Positions 13,498-26,900 of a DNA stretch of 64,000 nucleotides are shown in pieces. How positions within the stretch are numbered: position 1 is the first letter of the stretch; each line of letters opens with the position of its first letter. Location of the stretch: the NCBI GenBank assembly GCA_023055355.1, contig JALJCS010000015.1:16977516-17041515 (forward strand), written 5' to 3'. A model generated the notes under the pieces. That model had not been told where the DNA came from, ran no database searches, and saw only the letters and a program-made list of their open reading frames with translations. The DNA comes from Agelaius tricolor (Eukaryota; Chordata; Aves; Passeriformes; Icteridae). The position numbers and the translations under genes are program-made.

Positions 13498-13503
13498 AAT
13501 AAA
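13498..13503 (+). terminator. Distal poly(A) signal candidate for CDYL2
   Basis: AATAAA sits in the context TTTGAATAAAAACATTG, a very typical vertebrate mRNA end, with a T-rich segment downstream. It marks the right edge of the AT-rich putative UTR. Confidence 0.4.
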
Positions 13504-13520
13504 AACATTGAAACTTCATT

Positions 13521-16500
13521 TCACTGCAGTGATTTTCAGTTTTACATAATCAGAATGAACATGCTAAGTGGTAGCCATTATATATGATAATGCTATTCAC
13601 AGTCTCCTGCCTTTCCAAAGACACCAGGCACACAGCGGGCTTTTCAAAAGAAAATTAATTTTTTTCAAATGGCAAAACCCAGGGCACTAAGAGACACTGC
13701 ATTAAGAACTCTCAGAAATCAATTATGATCCATTTCAATTACCATTTCTTGATCAAGTCCAGGAAAACCAGCAAGAACTGTCTCACAAAAGCACTTCTAG
13801 GCCACCATTACCACTTCCACTACTTGATATGTGCACAGCACCTAAAGCATTCCTGCCCAGAACCAGCTGCTCCAGGCAGGATTTTGGCTCCACATGAGAG
13901 AATTTGATTTTGAAGTGGTGTTTGCCAGGTTCAGGCCAGCCCCAGCCTGGTGCAGGAGGTGGATCAGCCTGTGGGCCTCCCATGGCTCCAGACAAGGCTC
14001 CTGCCAGAGGCTCTTGTGGTCCAGGGGATTCTTTGCCCATGGCATCCACAAATGCTGTTTGCAATCATGTATCTGCTGTGATTAGAAGAGTAACTGTAAA
14101 TTACTTCTGCCTGGGGCAGAAAAGGAAGGATATTTTTACAGAGAGCCAGGGTTAGACAACCCAGTTACCTAACAAGGTCTGAAAAAATTACCTACACTTC
14201 ACTCAAAGGAAACAATTAGTTCTGGCAATTATATTGGTTGGCTTTAAACTGACAGGCACTGCTAGTAAAAAACTGTGGTCAGCTCTTTGGAGCACAGGAT
14301 TGAGCAATTTAGTCTTGCTTCACTATCAACAAATCCAATTATTTATTAGAGTGACTCTTGTCAGGAATTAATGTAGCATCCAATGGACTGTGAGCAACAT
14401 GCACATGATGAACAGGGTGTGACACCTTTCCTGTCTAACAGTTTTATTGATAAGTTTGGTTTAGTTTTGACACAAATTGTCAACATGTGAATTTAATTTT
14501 AAATAACTCATTTTTAAAAGAAAGCAAAATTCTTTCAAATTAAAAACTTCATCCAAATATTTGGAGAAGGGGGGTTTCAGGGTTTTTCAAATGTCAGTCC
14601 TTGTTGCAGCAAATTAATACACAAGTTACATGGAAGAGGAATCTGTTAAGTAGATATAAAGAAGTAATTGCATGTATAAAAGAACAGGAAGGTATTAATC
14701 CCAATTAAGGTATAAAAACAGGTCAAAGCTCTGCATACACTAAGATGTGCCATTTCTCATTTTGAATAACAGAAACAATATTGCATATGGCAAGAACAAG
14801 GAGAGGAAATGATAGCATGTGAAAAAACCAGAAAGACAATTTTAAATACTGGAGGAGTTCAAAGCAAAACAATTGTCAGAAGTTGGACTAGGGGACAGTT
14901 TGGTTACAAAGGAAAAAGTCAGGTTTGATTCTGGACATATTAACTTCAGGAATTCACCTCTCCTTGGGTGTCTTATTTGTCATGAAACCCCCTCAGAAGT
15001 AAAATTTAATCAAACATAACACATCTCTTCACCACTCTGACTTAGCCTGAAAACCAATCTCCAGTCATAGCGTGGAGAGTTTCAGATTACTAAAAAAGCC
15101 AGTCTAACAACCCCCTCTAGAATTCAAACCATTTGAACTCTGTTAGCACCACTTTGCTTTAATTTATACTCTTTCCTTGGTTTTACAAATTTGCTCATTA
15201 CAGATATATAATAAAAATAGAATTGTTAAAAACTTTGTTAAATTCTAATTATTAAGTCCATCTGGTGACTCAGTAATTTTCATCTGGAACAGTTAAAATA
15301 TTATGGGAGAAAGAAGGCAATTTTCATTTTGAGAAAAATAAACATTTCATATTTAGTAACTTTAAAAATTCTATGTTGGACTGTATTACCTTTCATTATC
15401 ACTTCATGACACTGGTGTCACTTGGACAAAACCCATGGATCCAAGTCAAGAGCTACAAGCATCAATAGAGATCCTCCTCCTGACTTCACTTGCTTCTAAA
15501 GAAACATTTTCAATGTTTTTGCTGACTCCTGTTAGTGGAAAGTCATGCCCTGCTGTGTTTTAACCTTCCTCACTTTTCAGTCACATTTATCAACTTGAAT
15601 TCTGGATGACTGTGTAACACATCTGTGAAAATGATTTTATACATTGGTCATAGATAGAAATATATTAGTGCACAACTATAAAGAGAAAAGTGAAAAATGC
15701 TCTTTGCAACGAGGAGTCATGTATGAAACAAGGGATGTTGAACTGCTGCTGCTTCCTAAGATGAAATAAAAAGTTTCATCTAACACTGGAGTTTCTAGAA
15801 TGAAAAATTATTTAAACACTAAGCAGCAATCTTGACTCGTTAGAGCTGAGTTAATTACTATCATCTAGAAATAAGTTATTCACAGTCATCCAGAAATGTG
15901 TTTTTGATGTGTCTGTAAAAAACTACTACACTATCTATTACTCCAAAAAAGATCAACAGTTTCCTACTGCTGTCCTTCCAGATGCCTGCTTACTCCATAG
16001 GCTGCCCACCAATTCACTTGCATTAAATGAATACAGGAATTCACATTAAACTCTTCCCATGCCTAATTATTTCAGCCTCTCACTTGTTTATTTTATATGC
16101 AGCTGCAGCAACTTTGTCAGGGACTCAGACTCTGATAAACAATTCCCTTCAAGTCTACCTTTTGCCCATTAGACCCAAAATGAGCAACAACTCCAAGCTC
16201 CTGATGGCTGCACTGCTGAGGGATGCTCCTGCTCCTAAGGGCAGATGAGCACAGCTTTGAAGGCTCCAGCACATCCCACTGTTGGACTGTGGGCTCCAGA
16301 GCTTCCCTTCATTTCTGAGAGCAAGCCTCACTGAGATCAGTGGTGCAGCAGCCCTGAGTTTTCATGTAATGACATTTTATCACTCCTTTGCATAGGGCTG
16401 CTCCCAGAATGAGCTCTGAAGCCTTGTAATTTATTAACTTTAAAGCAACCCACAAGCTCCTTACGCCCATGGCCAGGGCATCTGACAAAAGCCCCAGACA

Positions 16501-17563
16501 TGGTGCTGATAACACCACCCCACCCCCAGCACCTGCCTTCATCAGACCAGAAAAACAGCAAATTTTCTTCTTCATGTATTTACATGTAGCAGGATGAAGC
16601 AGACTTATTTTCCTGGATGCTAATGTGATGCCAGTTGGAAAGGAATATCCCAAAGCAGTTAGACCTGGTAGAACTCACCTTCCAAATATGGCTGTAACTA
16701 GTTAGAACACAGAGACACTGTCTCCTTCTAAATGATGCTTTTTAAATAAATGCTTTTCATTAGAAAATATATTCAAAAATTAAAACTGAGCTTTAAAGGA
16801 ACAGTCTGCATTGTGGCTGATTTGAAAGGCTAAAAGTTTTCCCAACCATTTCAAGTATGAGAAAATCCAACAGCTCTCCATTTGTGATTCAAGCACTTGG
16901 TAAACACACTCCACAACTGCACCATGGCTGTGTGCCAGTGAAATGGTGAGTCAGCAGGCAGGGGAGGGAATCAAGGCAGGAGTGAGGCATTAAACCTCAC
17001 TCAGAGAACATTCTTCTTACTAACAGAATGAAAGAACACCATAAAAATGCAAAAAATTACTGGAACTTTTAAACCACTAATACTGTCAGGCAACTGTCTC
17101 AGTTTTCTTCCAACTTTACAGAATTTCTCAAGTTTTAAATTAGGACAAACACTTAAGTAAATAGCAAACAGCAAACTAATGAGAAAGAGGTTCATGAACA
17201 CATATCAGTGCAGCCCTAAAATCCTTACTCTGACCAAAATCCCAGTGATAACCCTGGTAAGACTGAATGCTGAAGGGTTTCACATGAGCATTAGAATTAA
17301 TAATATTTAATACTTGCACAGATAAAAAAGGAGTACATTTTCCTCATGAAAATACAGTTCAACTCATCTGTCCTATTCCCAAAGGAGTATCTGTGCACAC
17401 TGCTTCACAGTGCTCTTGTGAAGTGGTTGATGAAATCACGAGATTTCCTAAATCATTTTTAAATTAACCCATTGTAAAAAATTCCCCACTGAATTCCATC
17501 ACTGGGCTTGATCACTTTAGCTACTCTATTCAGGATGGAAAAAGAGCATTAAAAAGTAAGGAT

Positions 17564-17566
<3 letters not shown>
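13521..17566. other. Intergenic DNA, no gene recognised
   Basis: AT-rich sequence with one GC-richer island at about 13850-14070. That island holds overlapping frames on both strands, Pro/Gly/Ala-rich and without a recognisable domain. No repeat family is recognised. Confidence 0.5.

Positions 17567-17620
<54 letters not shown>
17567..17620. repeat. (AT)27 dinucleotide microsatellite
   Basis: An uninterrupted 54-bp alternating AT run. Self-complementary, so it can extrude a cruciform, and likely polymorphic in length. Confidence 0.98.
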
Positions 17621-17623
<3 letters not shown>

Positions 17624-17913
17624 AAAGAGTACTCAATCATCCACCTGAAAATTTGAACACTCATTTACAAGGTAGTTAAACACTGCCAAACCTGAATGAC
17701 AGCATTTTATACCTACTTTGTTACTCACTCCTCACAGGTGTACATAACCATGTTGGACACCTGGGGTGGAGGGGAAAGGAGTGGGGAGAAAAGACTGCAG
17801 TGACTGCCTTCAGAGTGTTAGTTAAGGGTAATTCTAGAGCAGCTGTGAATGTAAGCTTGCCCCCATTAGGGAACAGATACAGTTCCCAGTTATGGCTGAG
17901 GACAGCCAGCTCT

Positions 17914-17973
17914 GCTGCTTGAGCCTACAAATGCCTACACAAAGCTGCTTGAGCCTACAAATGCCTACACAAA
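17914..17973. repeat. Two-copy 30-bp perfect tandem duplication
   Basis: Copies at 17914-17943 and 17944-17973 are identical. The 30-nt length preserves any frame, but no coding evidence surrounds it. Confidence 0.92.
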
Positions 17974-20597
17974 GCAGCTTTTTTGCACATCTGGCCCTAC
18001 TGACCTCCATGGCCAGAGCCATCTCCTGCAGGAACCCAACTCACAGCCACTATCAAGCATTTGCTGTTAGTTTGTCCTGCCCTGGTGAAGCCTGGGCTGT
18101 GAAATGGCAGAGATAGGAATTAGTTTGTGTAGACAGCTAGTATGGCCAGGGTGGAATCACAGTGAGTGTCCCTTCAGAGATCTTTGAAAGTCTTCTCTCC
18201 CATCTAATGGCCCTCATAAAGTCTAATTCAAAGTTTAGAAAAAACCATCACCTATGGCCTTAAGAGACAAGGCCTGACAAACCCTACTGGAGTAGCCAGA
18301 AAGAATTCCCCATCCTTCAGCTCTGTCCTTCTGCCAGATGTTACCAACTGCAGCAGGGCCTGCAGATTACACAGACACATCTGAGCCAAAGGAGATAAAT
18401 TTGAGCTGTGAGCTCCAGTGGTTGACCAGAATCTAGGACATGAAAAGATGGCAATGTCCCACAGAAGAACACAGCAGGAAGGAGATTTTCTCTTCAAACC
18501 CCACATTCCCCTCCATCATCTTACAGACTGGGAATACAGAACTATGACCAAAGAATAACTTCATTAAAAACCAATGTCACTCACTCACTCACTCTGCCAC
18601 GGGTTGCACTTGACCTACAGAAGTGTGAGAAGAGAACCAAGTCCTGCAGATCTTCAGTTTCGAAAGCAAATTCCCCATGCATGCTGCTAAATTCCTCCAT
18701 CTGAGATTCTGGAAAAAAGAAAAATGTAAAAGATTGTCAGTGTGCAGTATTAAGCATGCAGTTTATGGAAGAAAATCAAGACACATCTTTCTTGTATGCA
18801 GAAGGCTCTAAGTAATCTTCCATAATTATAACAACACTAATTCTCAGAAATCCTGCAGAGTTCCAGAACTCTCTAGAGCATTATTTTATATAGCCAGAAC
18901 CACTCCATTAAAAATTATCTTTTAAAAAGAATCCATTTACAAAAAGGAAATTCTTTTAACTTTTTCTCCCAAACCCAAACACCCTTTTGGTTTTCTTTGT
19001 GTACCTCCCTGGGAAATTACAATATCTCCATGTCATTCCATTCTACACTGCTTGGAACCTATGGAACATACCAGGAGAGTCAGAGAGCAAAGGAAATGAC
19101 ACATGTAGTGACACTACAAGGCTAACACAATATTTAATTTAGCAGCAGAAATATCTGAACACTTTAGAGCTTGGTGGCTTCTTGTATGAAGGCTCTTCAC
19201 CCAGATAATGTGAATAATTGTTGAGAATTTTATTTATATCATTATCAATTGTTTTGCAGAAAGCATTAGCAGATACTGTTTTAAATAATTTCTGTTACTC
19301 AGCACTAAATAAGTGGCTCACTTTCAAGAACCAACCAAGAAAAAACATTCCACAGAATGTCATATTTTCCTTCAAAAGGGGAGTGACATTTCATTAGTAC
19401 GGATGCTTAAGTGGAATAAGTCTCAGTATGGGAACTGTTTTCAGCAATAGTTGGTAATTAAGCAGTAAAATACTAATAAAATGTTTAGGCAGGTTGCATT
19501 TTAATAGCAGTATAATGATATGTAATTACTAAAAAAGAGAGCCAAAACCATTCTGCAATAGACCACGTTCAGTTTTCATGCACAATACAAATCCATTTGA
19601 AAACAGAAAGGATTCCAGTGGCCACTGTTCAGTGGCCAGGGCACAGGCAAGCTGTGAAACTTGAACTCTCAGCCACTGAGGAGAAGCTTTTACTTAAAAG
19701 CATCCTCTAAGTTTCTCTCCCAGAAAATACAGAAATGAAAAGAAAATATTCTTAACACATATAGGAACAAATAAGCATGAGTGTCCCAGTGAGGCCAGCA
19801 GCTCTTCTGCAGGGTCACAATGAAAAACCAGCAAGAAAACGAGGAAGAGCCTGTGAGGAAGGATAACACTCCCTGACCTCACCACAGGGGACACAGCAGG
19901 AACCTGTCCCCACAGGAACTGTCCAAGGGTGAGGCACTCAACACTAAACCTGCTGGAGAAGGTACCAAAATGTTCTGCTGCAGCAAGCTATGGGGAGATA
20001 AATATAATTCTTCATGGGTAAGCAAAACATGCAGTAGGCAAAAGGAATTTGGCATAGCCAGAATGCATTGCAACCAAAAAAAATGCAAATATTTAGAACT
20101 TAAAATTGTGTCAATGAAGATAAAGTCTCAGTGGAAAAAAACAAATAAGGGTAAAGCTGAAATGCACAAGACTGCCACCACAGCAGAAATTAAATAAAAA
20201 TACTGCATCGACAAATGTTTATCTTTTAGATATAATTTATACTATTATCTCTAGAAGATAAAAACCAGTAACACCAAGTACAGGGATATTTTGATTTTCT
20301 AACAACTCCTCTTGTGATGACAGTAGTTCTCAAGTTGTGTATAAATGCAGTAAGTAGCTGACAATCTAGTAGGTCCCAAAATTGCTTGCAGGATCTTTAT
20401 ATTCTTTATAAATCTTTAAATTCCTCCATAACAGCCATTGGTGTCTTTTAGACTAATTAATAACAGGTTGCCATGAACATGGGCCCCTGTTTGTTCTAAA
20501 ATCAAATATAAGTGTCATTCATATAATTACTACAGTAGCAAATACTTTATAAATATAGATAATAATTGTGAAAATTTTAATTTTACTGTCCGTGAAG

Positions 20598-20642
20598 CTA
20601 AAGCTTGGCAGGCCCTTCCAACTTAAATTATTTTATGATTTG
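20598..20642 (+). mobile_element. Possible CR1 LINE 3'-tail remnant
   Basis: The segment GGCAGGCCCTTCCAAC followed by an AAATTATTTTATGATT-like end resembles the 3' terminus of avian CR1. It is very short and degraded. Confidence 0.35.
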
Positions 20643-21974
20643 CAAACTAACAGAGTACATCTCTGCACCACTGAACCCCTCTGAGCTCCCAAGGCCAGAG
20701 CTGCCCTTGTGTTTAAGGGAATCCATGGAATGACATCCTGGCTGCCATGGGGCTCCTTCCAAGTCAAAATCCAGGCATCTCCTTCTGTGATTTTTCAAAA
20801 TTTGTACCATTGGAAATCAGGTACCAAATACACACAGCTGCTTTGAGAACCTGTCTTTTGTGTCTGCCCTGGCAAGCTTTCAGTGTTTTGGCAAAGCCTT
20901 TGCTCCCCTAGAACAGTGCCAATAATCCCTTTTAAGGTACCAAAGTGCCTGCTTTTGTGAGCACTGCCTAAGTCCAGCATGGCCAGAGAGCAGGTGCTCA
21001 GTAATGCACCTTTCAGACAGTCATATTCTTAACAGGTCCATGTGTTTAAAAACCTTCCTATCACCTTTCCAAAAACAGGCTGAGATACTGGATTTGCAGA
21101 GATTTGGAAACACTAAATCATTGGTCTGTTTTATTTAATTAGAGCAGCTGACCACAGGTTACATGCATGAAAATAACTACCTTTTTAAAACAGGAGGAAG
21201 GTCTTGTTCATTTGACAAGAATGGTTCATTTTTTAGAGATTCAAATCTTGCAACTAGAAAAAATAGGTCATCTTCAACTGATATAAAATGAATTATAACC
21301 AAGCAAGTACAAAATGCTGAACTCAAATGCTTGGGGTGAGGTTCTCACCCTGTAAGTCAACTAATGCTCTAAAATGTTCTCCTTTCTATTCTGCAAGACC
21401 TCCCAATTTTCCCTGTGTATAATCTGTGCTTTGAACACTAAGAAAGATGACATTTGTATTAAGGGAGTAAGATATTCAGTGGGTTAATGTTCTACTTTGT
21501 GAACAGATTACCAAGAAAGAACCTTCCCTTGTTCTAAAAGGCATTTCTGTTCTTTGGATTCAGAAAGCTGATTTCACCATGAAACTGAGTCATCAAGGAA
21601 ACTGCTGAGCAGCACCAGCCAAGAAACAGAGACCAGGTTGCACCTACTGCTGCTCTATCCTGCACCTTTTTTTGCTCAAACCCATTTGTCCACAGTCACC
21701 TCAATCTCTTTAGAACTGCCCTTGTACAGCACTTTGGTTTCCAGATGTAACAATCCACAAAGTGACACTGCTGAAGCACAACAGGAACTTCATTCCCACA
21801 CTCCTATAAATCCCAATGCTGGGTTTGCTCTCTCTCTCACTGATCTACAGAATTAAGAATTATAAAATTGAACAGACAGTGGGCAAATTCACTGCTTCCA
21901 GTGTGGCAGCAAGGTGAGCAGGAACACCCAAATCCTTTTCCCCTTTTCTTTCCCAGTCTTTGATGTTGGCAGAT

Positions 21975-22091
21975 GTGGTATTAAGGGACACACTTCAGTG
22001 GTGGACTTGGCAATGTTAGGTTTGGTGTTATGGTTAGACTCAAGGGTCTTCAAAGTCTTTTCCAACCTAAATGATTTCATGATTCTATTAC
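21975..22091 (+). mobile_element. CR1 LINE 3'-end fragment
   Basis: The stretch contains GTGGTGGACTTGGCAATGTT, then TTTTCCAACCTAAATGATT and an ATTCTAT end. This is the order seen at CR1 3' termini (CTTGGCAGTGTTAGG, CCTTCCAACC, ATTCTATGATTCT). Read in sense on the + strand. It is severely 5'-truncated, as usual for avian CR1. Confidence 0.75.
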
Positions 22092-22096
22092 AACAG

Positions 22097-22257
22097 AGAT
22101 GAGATCCTATACCCAGATTTGTCTCCGTTGCCAAGATGCTGTGGTAAAGCAGACAAAGATAGTTCCTGTCCAAGGAGGAGGAAAATTCACCATCAGAAAT
22201 ACAGTTATAAATACAGATCCATGGAAATTTGATATTGACCTTGCTGCACTAAAAACA
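22097..22257 (+). other. Cryptic exon-like open segment after a CR1 tail
   Basis: An ACAACAG acceptor-like site at the end of the CR1 fragment is followed by an open frame starting at ATG 22099. The frame carries a C..C pair (CLRCQ) and ends at a strong GTAAGAG donor after 22257. Composition is more protein-like than the surroundings, but I do not recognise it. It may be a non-coding or chance segment. Confidence 0.15.
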
Positions 22258-23691
22258 GTAAGAGATTTTTCACCAACTCGAATGGATCAAGCCCACAGAT
22301 GGGAGATCTGCCAGCTTTGCTCATCAGCCTCTACCTAGCCTTTGCACAGCCTCATTTATTATAATCATCACATTAGAGGGAGGTCTTTCAGATCAATACA
22401 AAAGAGAAACAAACACAGTAGGTTTGTATGAAATGTAAAAATGGGGTTTGAAGGTGGGGATCAAGAGACAATGAGACAAAAGACAAGGAGGAAATAGCAC
22501 AGGTTAGCAGGTGATACAAATCGTTACAACTCCAAGAGAACCGTGGAACATCTTCATGAACACGGCTTGGAAACTAACAGGGTAAAGCACAACGAATGAA
22601 GAGACTGAAAATGGGCCTTTACTCCAAGAAAAGAGGATGGTTGAGTGCATTTTTATATCAAGGTAGTTAGGGGAAATAAAAAGTTGCTCTCAAAATGGGG
22701 ACTTGGAATTACTCCAAGGATTTGTTGTCAGCCTGCACAGTGACAGGCATTGGGTAAGAGGGCTTCCAGTGATGTGAAGCAGGGACTAGTCTGAACATGA
22801 GGGACAGAGTAATGCACTGACTGATTTACACAGCATTTTGAAGGCTGAAGCAACAATTGTTAAAACAACCACAGAAATTTAAAAATACTGAAAATTGAGT
22901 GTTCTCAGAGTGCACAATTACATTAATAAGCAAACAAGCTGTTAGTGGGTATCACATGATTGATTCTGGGTTCACTGTTATGAAGATTTGATTCAAAAAA
23001 CAAAGATACTTCCACTGTAACTGACAGTAAGACAAATGAATTAGGAGCTGCCAGCCAAAGAGTTTATTTTATCTCAAGAGAAGGGTTGCTTACTCATCTC
23101 TAGTCAACAGCCCCTTTTAAACACACTGGAAGTCATTTTAAAACCCCAAGGAACAATGGAATTTAAATTATTTGTGAGGGTGGAAGACTCAGAGGTTTTC
23201 CTACATGACCAGTTATTTCCCAGAAAAATATCAGATGCTCTATCATCATATTTATGATATTTTCCCCAAATTAAACTCCAGCCAATACAGTTAAACTCAG
23301 ACTCATCACTGCAGATCAAATTTGCTCTCCCTTTCTTTGCAATGTACAGTTGTTGCAATCTGCTATTTACTTTTCTCATGGTCATATTTCTGAATAAATC
23401 AGTGCATTCAAATAATTCTAGAGAATCAGTTAATACTTCAAATGAAGTTCAAATTAATTCAAATTAATCAGACAGCTTAGAGAGATAGAAATAAGTAAGT
23501 AGGTCAAAGTGGTGAGTTTAGCTCCATGAAACCCAGGTTCAATCCTCTGCTCCAGCATGAGATGCTCCACACATGTGGTGTGACACACGAATTGCTTTTG
23601 GTGTGAGTCTGCAAAATATTTAGACACTTTTCACTGAAATCCCCTAAACCAGACAATCAATGAAGAGCCCTAGTCCATCAACAGCTTCACA

Positions 23692-23848
23692 GAGCCATAG
23701 AATGATTTTGGTTGGAAGGGTCCTTAAAGATCACCTCATTCCAACCCCATGGGCAGGGGCACCTTCCACTACACCTGATATGGTTCCTTCCATTGCCAGG
23801 GATGGCACAGCCACAGCTTCTCTGGGAAATCTGGGAAACCTGTGCCAG
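23692..23848 (-). mobile_element. CR1 LINE 3'-end fragment, antisense
   Basis: Reads CATAGAATGATTTTGGTTGG, then AAAGATCACCTCATTCCAAC and ATGGGCAGGGGCACCTTCCA. This is the reverse complement of the conserved avian CR1 3' end (TTCCAACCC...ATTCTATG). It is 5'-truncated and runs into low-complexity T/G DNA. Confidence 0.85.
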
Positions 23849-23901
23849 GTTTTTTTTGTTTTGGTTTTTTTGTTTGTTTGGTTGGTTGGGTTTTTTTTAT
23901 T
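23849..23901. repeat. T/G-rich low-complexity stretch
   Basis: T-runs alternate with GTTTG and GGTTGG blocks directly next to the CR1 fragment. It keeps a frame open by lacking stops but has no coding character. Confidence 0.8.
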
Positions 23902-23999
23902 TATTTTACTACTGGCACACCAAATCCCCATTTCCCTGTCCCTGTCAGGAAATTTCAGAGACTCAAATGTCATCAGTTACATCATTGGAGATATTCTAG

Positions 24000-26900
24000 T
24001 CCATGGCTTGCATTTTTACATAGCTAAGGAATTTCTAAGTTCTCTACAGTTTTTCTTTTCCAGAAGGGTAATAGCAGTTCCCACTTTAGAAGAAATCCAA
24101 GACAGAGAGAGGCCACCCTGGGGAAAGAGAAATGAAAGCAGGGACAAGGAAGAAAGCCACAAGAGTGAAAGGGGGTGAGGTTTGGGGGAACAAAATGTCC
24201 AAAAATATCAGAAATGTGGCTTGGCTTGTGAACCTGATGAGTATTAAAAGCACTCAGAAATTATTATTTGGTCAGAATGTGGATAACAGGCATGGGGATA
24301 AGAGAGAAAAAAAGACATTTTGCAATCTTTCTCAAAATCTAAAATCATAAAAAATCTTCTTCAAGATGAAAAAAAATCTGCTGAAAATAAATTAGTTTGT
24401 AAATCAGGCTTACTGTACAAGTCTAAATTTAATGATAGCATTTATTACCAAGCACACTTTAAAACACATCACACCCAGGGAAGGTTGGTTACTTACTCCA
24501 TCCAGGCTGTCTTTCTAGATCTCAAAATTTGCTTCCTTGCTGCATCAACCTATTTTAACTTTTGAACTCAACAGTTGCAGGGGCTTTGGTATGACCTATG
24601 AAGGAAGTTACACTCAAGCAGAACATACCTGAAAATATCAAGTGCATAAAGCAAACACCATATTGAGAATCACCTGCAAGACTGGTGTTTTATTTACTGA
24701 GTCCTTTTCTTTTTGTGTCTGCATGTTCACGAGCAATAATGTTTTCTGACGTCTGCTGGAAACCCAGTGGGAGAGTTCACTGGGATGCCTTTGAAGCAGT
24801 AAATAAACATTTTTAACTCACTGTGTGTGTGCCAGATTAGCTGGGAGCTTCCCATGTTCTGCCCTGCAGCTGAGACCATTGCTGACTGCCCCTGAGTGTG
24901 GGTTCCACAGGCTGCTGATTGGGAGAGAGATATGACAGTGCCCTGAATTCCTCATTCATCCCAACACACACTTGGTCTTTTATTACAATGTACAGAATTC
25001 ACTCAGGAGAAAGAAAGTAAAGCTATTCACAGTCTTCAACATTTCTACCCTTCCACTAGCACATTTCAACAACTTCCAATCATCCCTCTTCTCTCTGTTA
25101 TCTGTAAAATGTTCAGGTGCTCATATCCCCAACACTGGAGATACATGTCCTCAAAACTGGGCACATGAATCTCTGAGTTCTAGTTTGCAGCTCCTGACTT
25201 ATACACACAAGTAAAAATGTCCACAATTTAAAACATAATGACTACAGATGCTCAACTGCACATACTTGCACATTTAGCACAAGCAAAGTCAATTTGTACT
25301 AGAAAAGGGTAACACAGACTCTCCATTAAATAAACTGCAAATGAAACCACAGATCATGGCCAGTGTTCTCTTCTATTGTGCTGTACCTCTCATAAGTGTT
25401 TTAAAATAAACACTAAATAGGAATTGCTTAATGAACTTTAACCATGCCTTTGGGATGCTCTGTGGACAACTGCACAAAGTCACAAGTCCCACAATATACT
25501 CAATACTTTTGAAATATTAACTTCTGTTAAAATATAATTATTTTCTACTGCTACCTCTGTGAACAATAATTGCCAAAGGATATTTGTATAGAAAAATTCA
25601 CTTTTATGTGTCACTGATTAAGGCTTCAATACAGTTCCTCAATCAATGCAGTACAAAGCCCACAGATACAACTGTATTTTTTCCTACAGACATAAGCCAC
25701 AGTAAAACCTCCAAATCAGTAGAGAATTTGCTGTTGAACACTGAAATTCTAGGATGCCTCTTTATTCTTATGCACTGAAGAAAGTGGAGGGATCTAAATA
25801 CAGTCAAAGGTTAAAACAATCTTATTTTATACACAATTGCAGGGTCAACACAGTAGCACGTTTTACATATGAGACTATGTACAACACATAAGAACACCTA
25901 CTAGGCAGGGAAAACTGAATTTTCACATTTGGAACAAAAATCAAACTTGTCTTGCACACTCTAAGCTAAGAGCACCTTTACTGAAGCAGCTAAATGTTCT
26001 TGCTCCAGGTACAAGGTATGATCTCCCAGAACAAGCCTGTCTGTTAAAGAGGTTTCATTGCAAAAAGTGAGAGGTTACACAAAGTGACTGTGAGTGCATT
26101 TAAGAATGATACTCAACCTGATTATTTGCTTTATTCTTTAAGTAAACAAATCATTACACCTGAAGCCTACTAAAGGCTCCTGCACAGTGCCATGGCTGGG
26201 AATTGCACAGCAGCAGCTCAGTAAGCCACAGGGAATTGCACAGCCAAGCTCAGGAGCCCTCTGGCCTGGCAGCCCCAGCAAGGGAAAGCCCAGCTCTGCA
26301 GCTCTCCTTTCAGCTCCCAATGCCTTTGCCAGACTTTACACACCCATGCCAGTCGTTTGTCTAGATGGAGGAGAACAGCAGATAAACAGAGAAGAGAACT
26401 AAAGCACATTTGGCAGGATAAGACTTTTCAGTGGGAAGGGAAAGCAGAGAACTGGGGAGGTGCTATGCAAGGTGCCAGCAGAACTAGTATTTGGGGAAAC
26501 ATCCCATACATTATGTAGTACCACATGGCCCTAGATTATGTCATCTCATAACATCCTTTTCCACACTCCCTGGTATCAGGACAGAAACATGCAGCTTGAT
26601 TTTGGAGGAAAAGGCTCCCATGTTATTGTCCAAGGTCATGAGCACATTTGAAATGGCAGGGAGTGGGCAGAGGAAGGCAAGCAAAAAGAAGCAGGTCTCA
26701 TGGTAGGACACCTGGATATTGCAGAATGCAATGGGATTTCATCCCCATCTCTAATTTACTTTCTCATCATTGGAAAATCTTTTGACTCAAACATGGCCCA
26801 CAGTTTCAGGGATTCTGACTGGATACAATGATTCTGACCAACTGCACTGGAAGCTGCTCCCTGATCATGGAGTGATGGGCCACAAGGGGGTTGAAAACAG

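Larger units (their letters stand above)
9158..13520 (+). other. CDYL2: Probable long 3' UTR of CDYL2
   Basis: No coding signal follows the CDYL2 stop. AATAAA hexamers lie at 9843-9848 (a GT-rich stretch follows), near 12014, near 12823 and at 13498-13503. The last is followed within about 30 nt by a normal cleavage region, and the sequence character changes afterwards. The 11.3-13.5 kb stretch is unusually AT-rich, with AU-rich pentamers (for example around 9700-9730) and a Pumilio-type TGTAAATA at 13293-13300, as in a regulated UTR. The extent is inferred from sequence only; the real end could be the proximal signal near 9.87 kb. Confidence 0.45.

Noticed and set aside
13783..14155. Overlapping GC-rich frames on both strands at 13.8-14.1 kb
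   Set aside because: Explained by a local GC rise. Pro/Gly/Ala-rich and no domain. Possibly an old repeat I cannot name.
24496..24553. - strand segment with a strong GTAAGT donor
   Set aside because: The acceptor is weak, and its phase cannot join the segments on either side without a stop.
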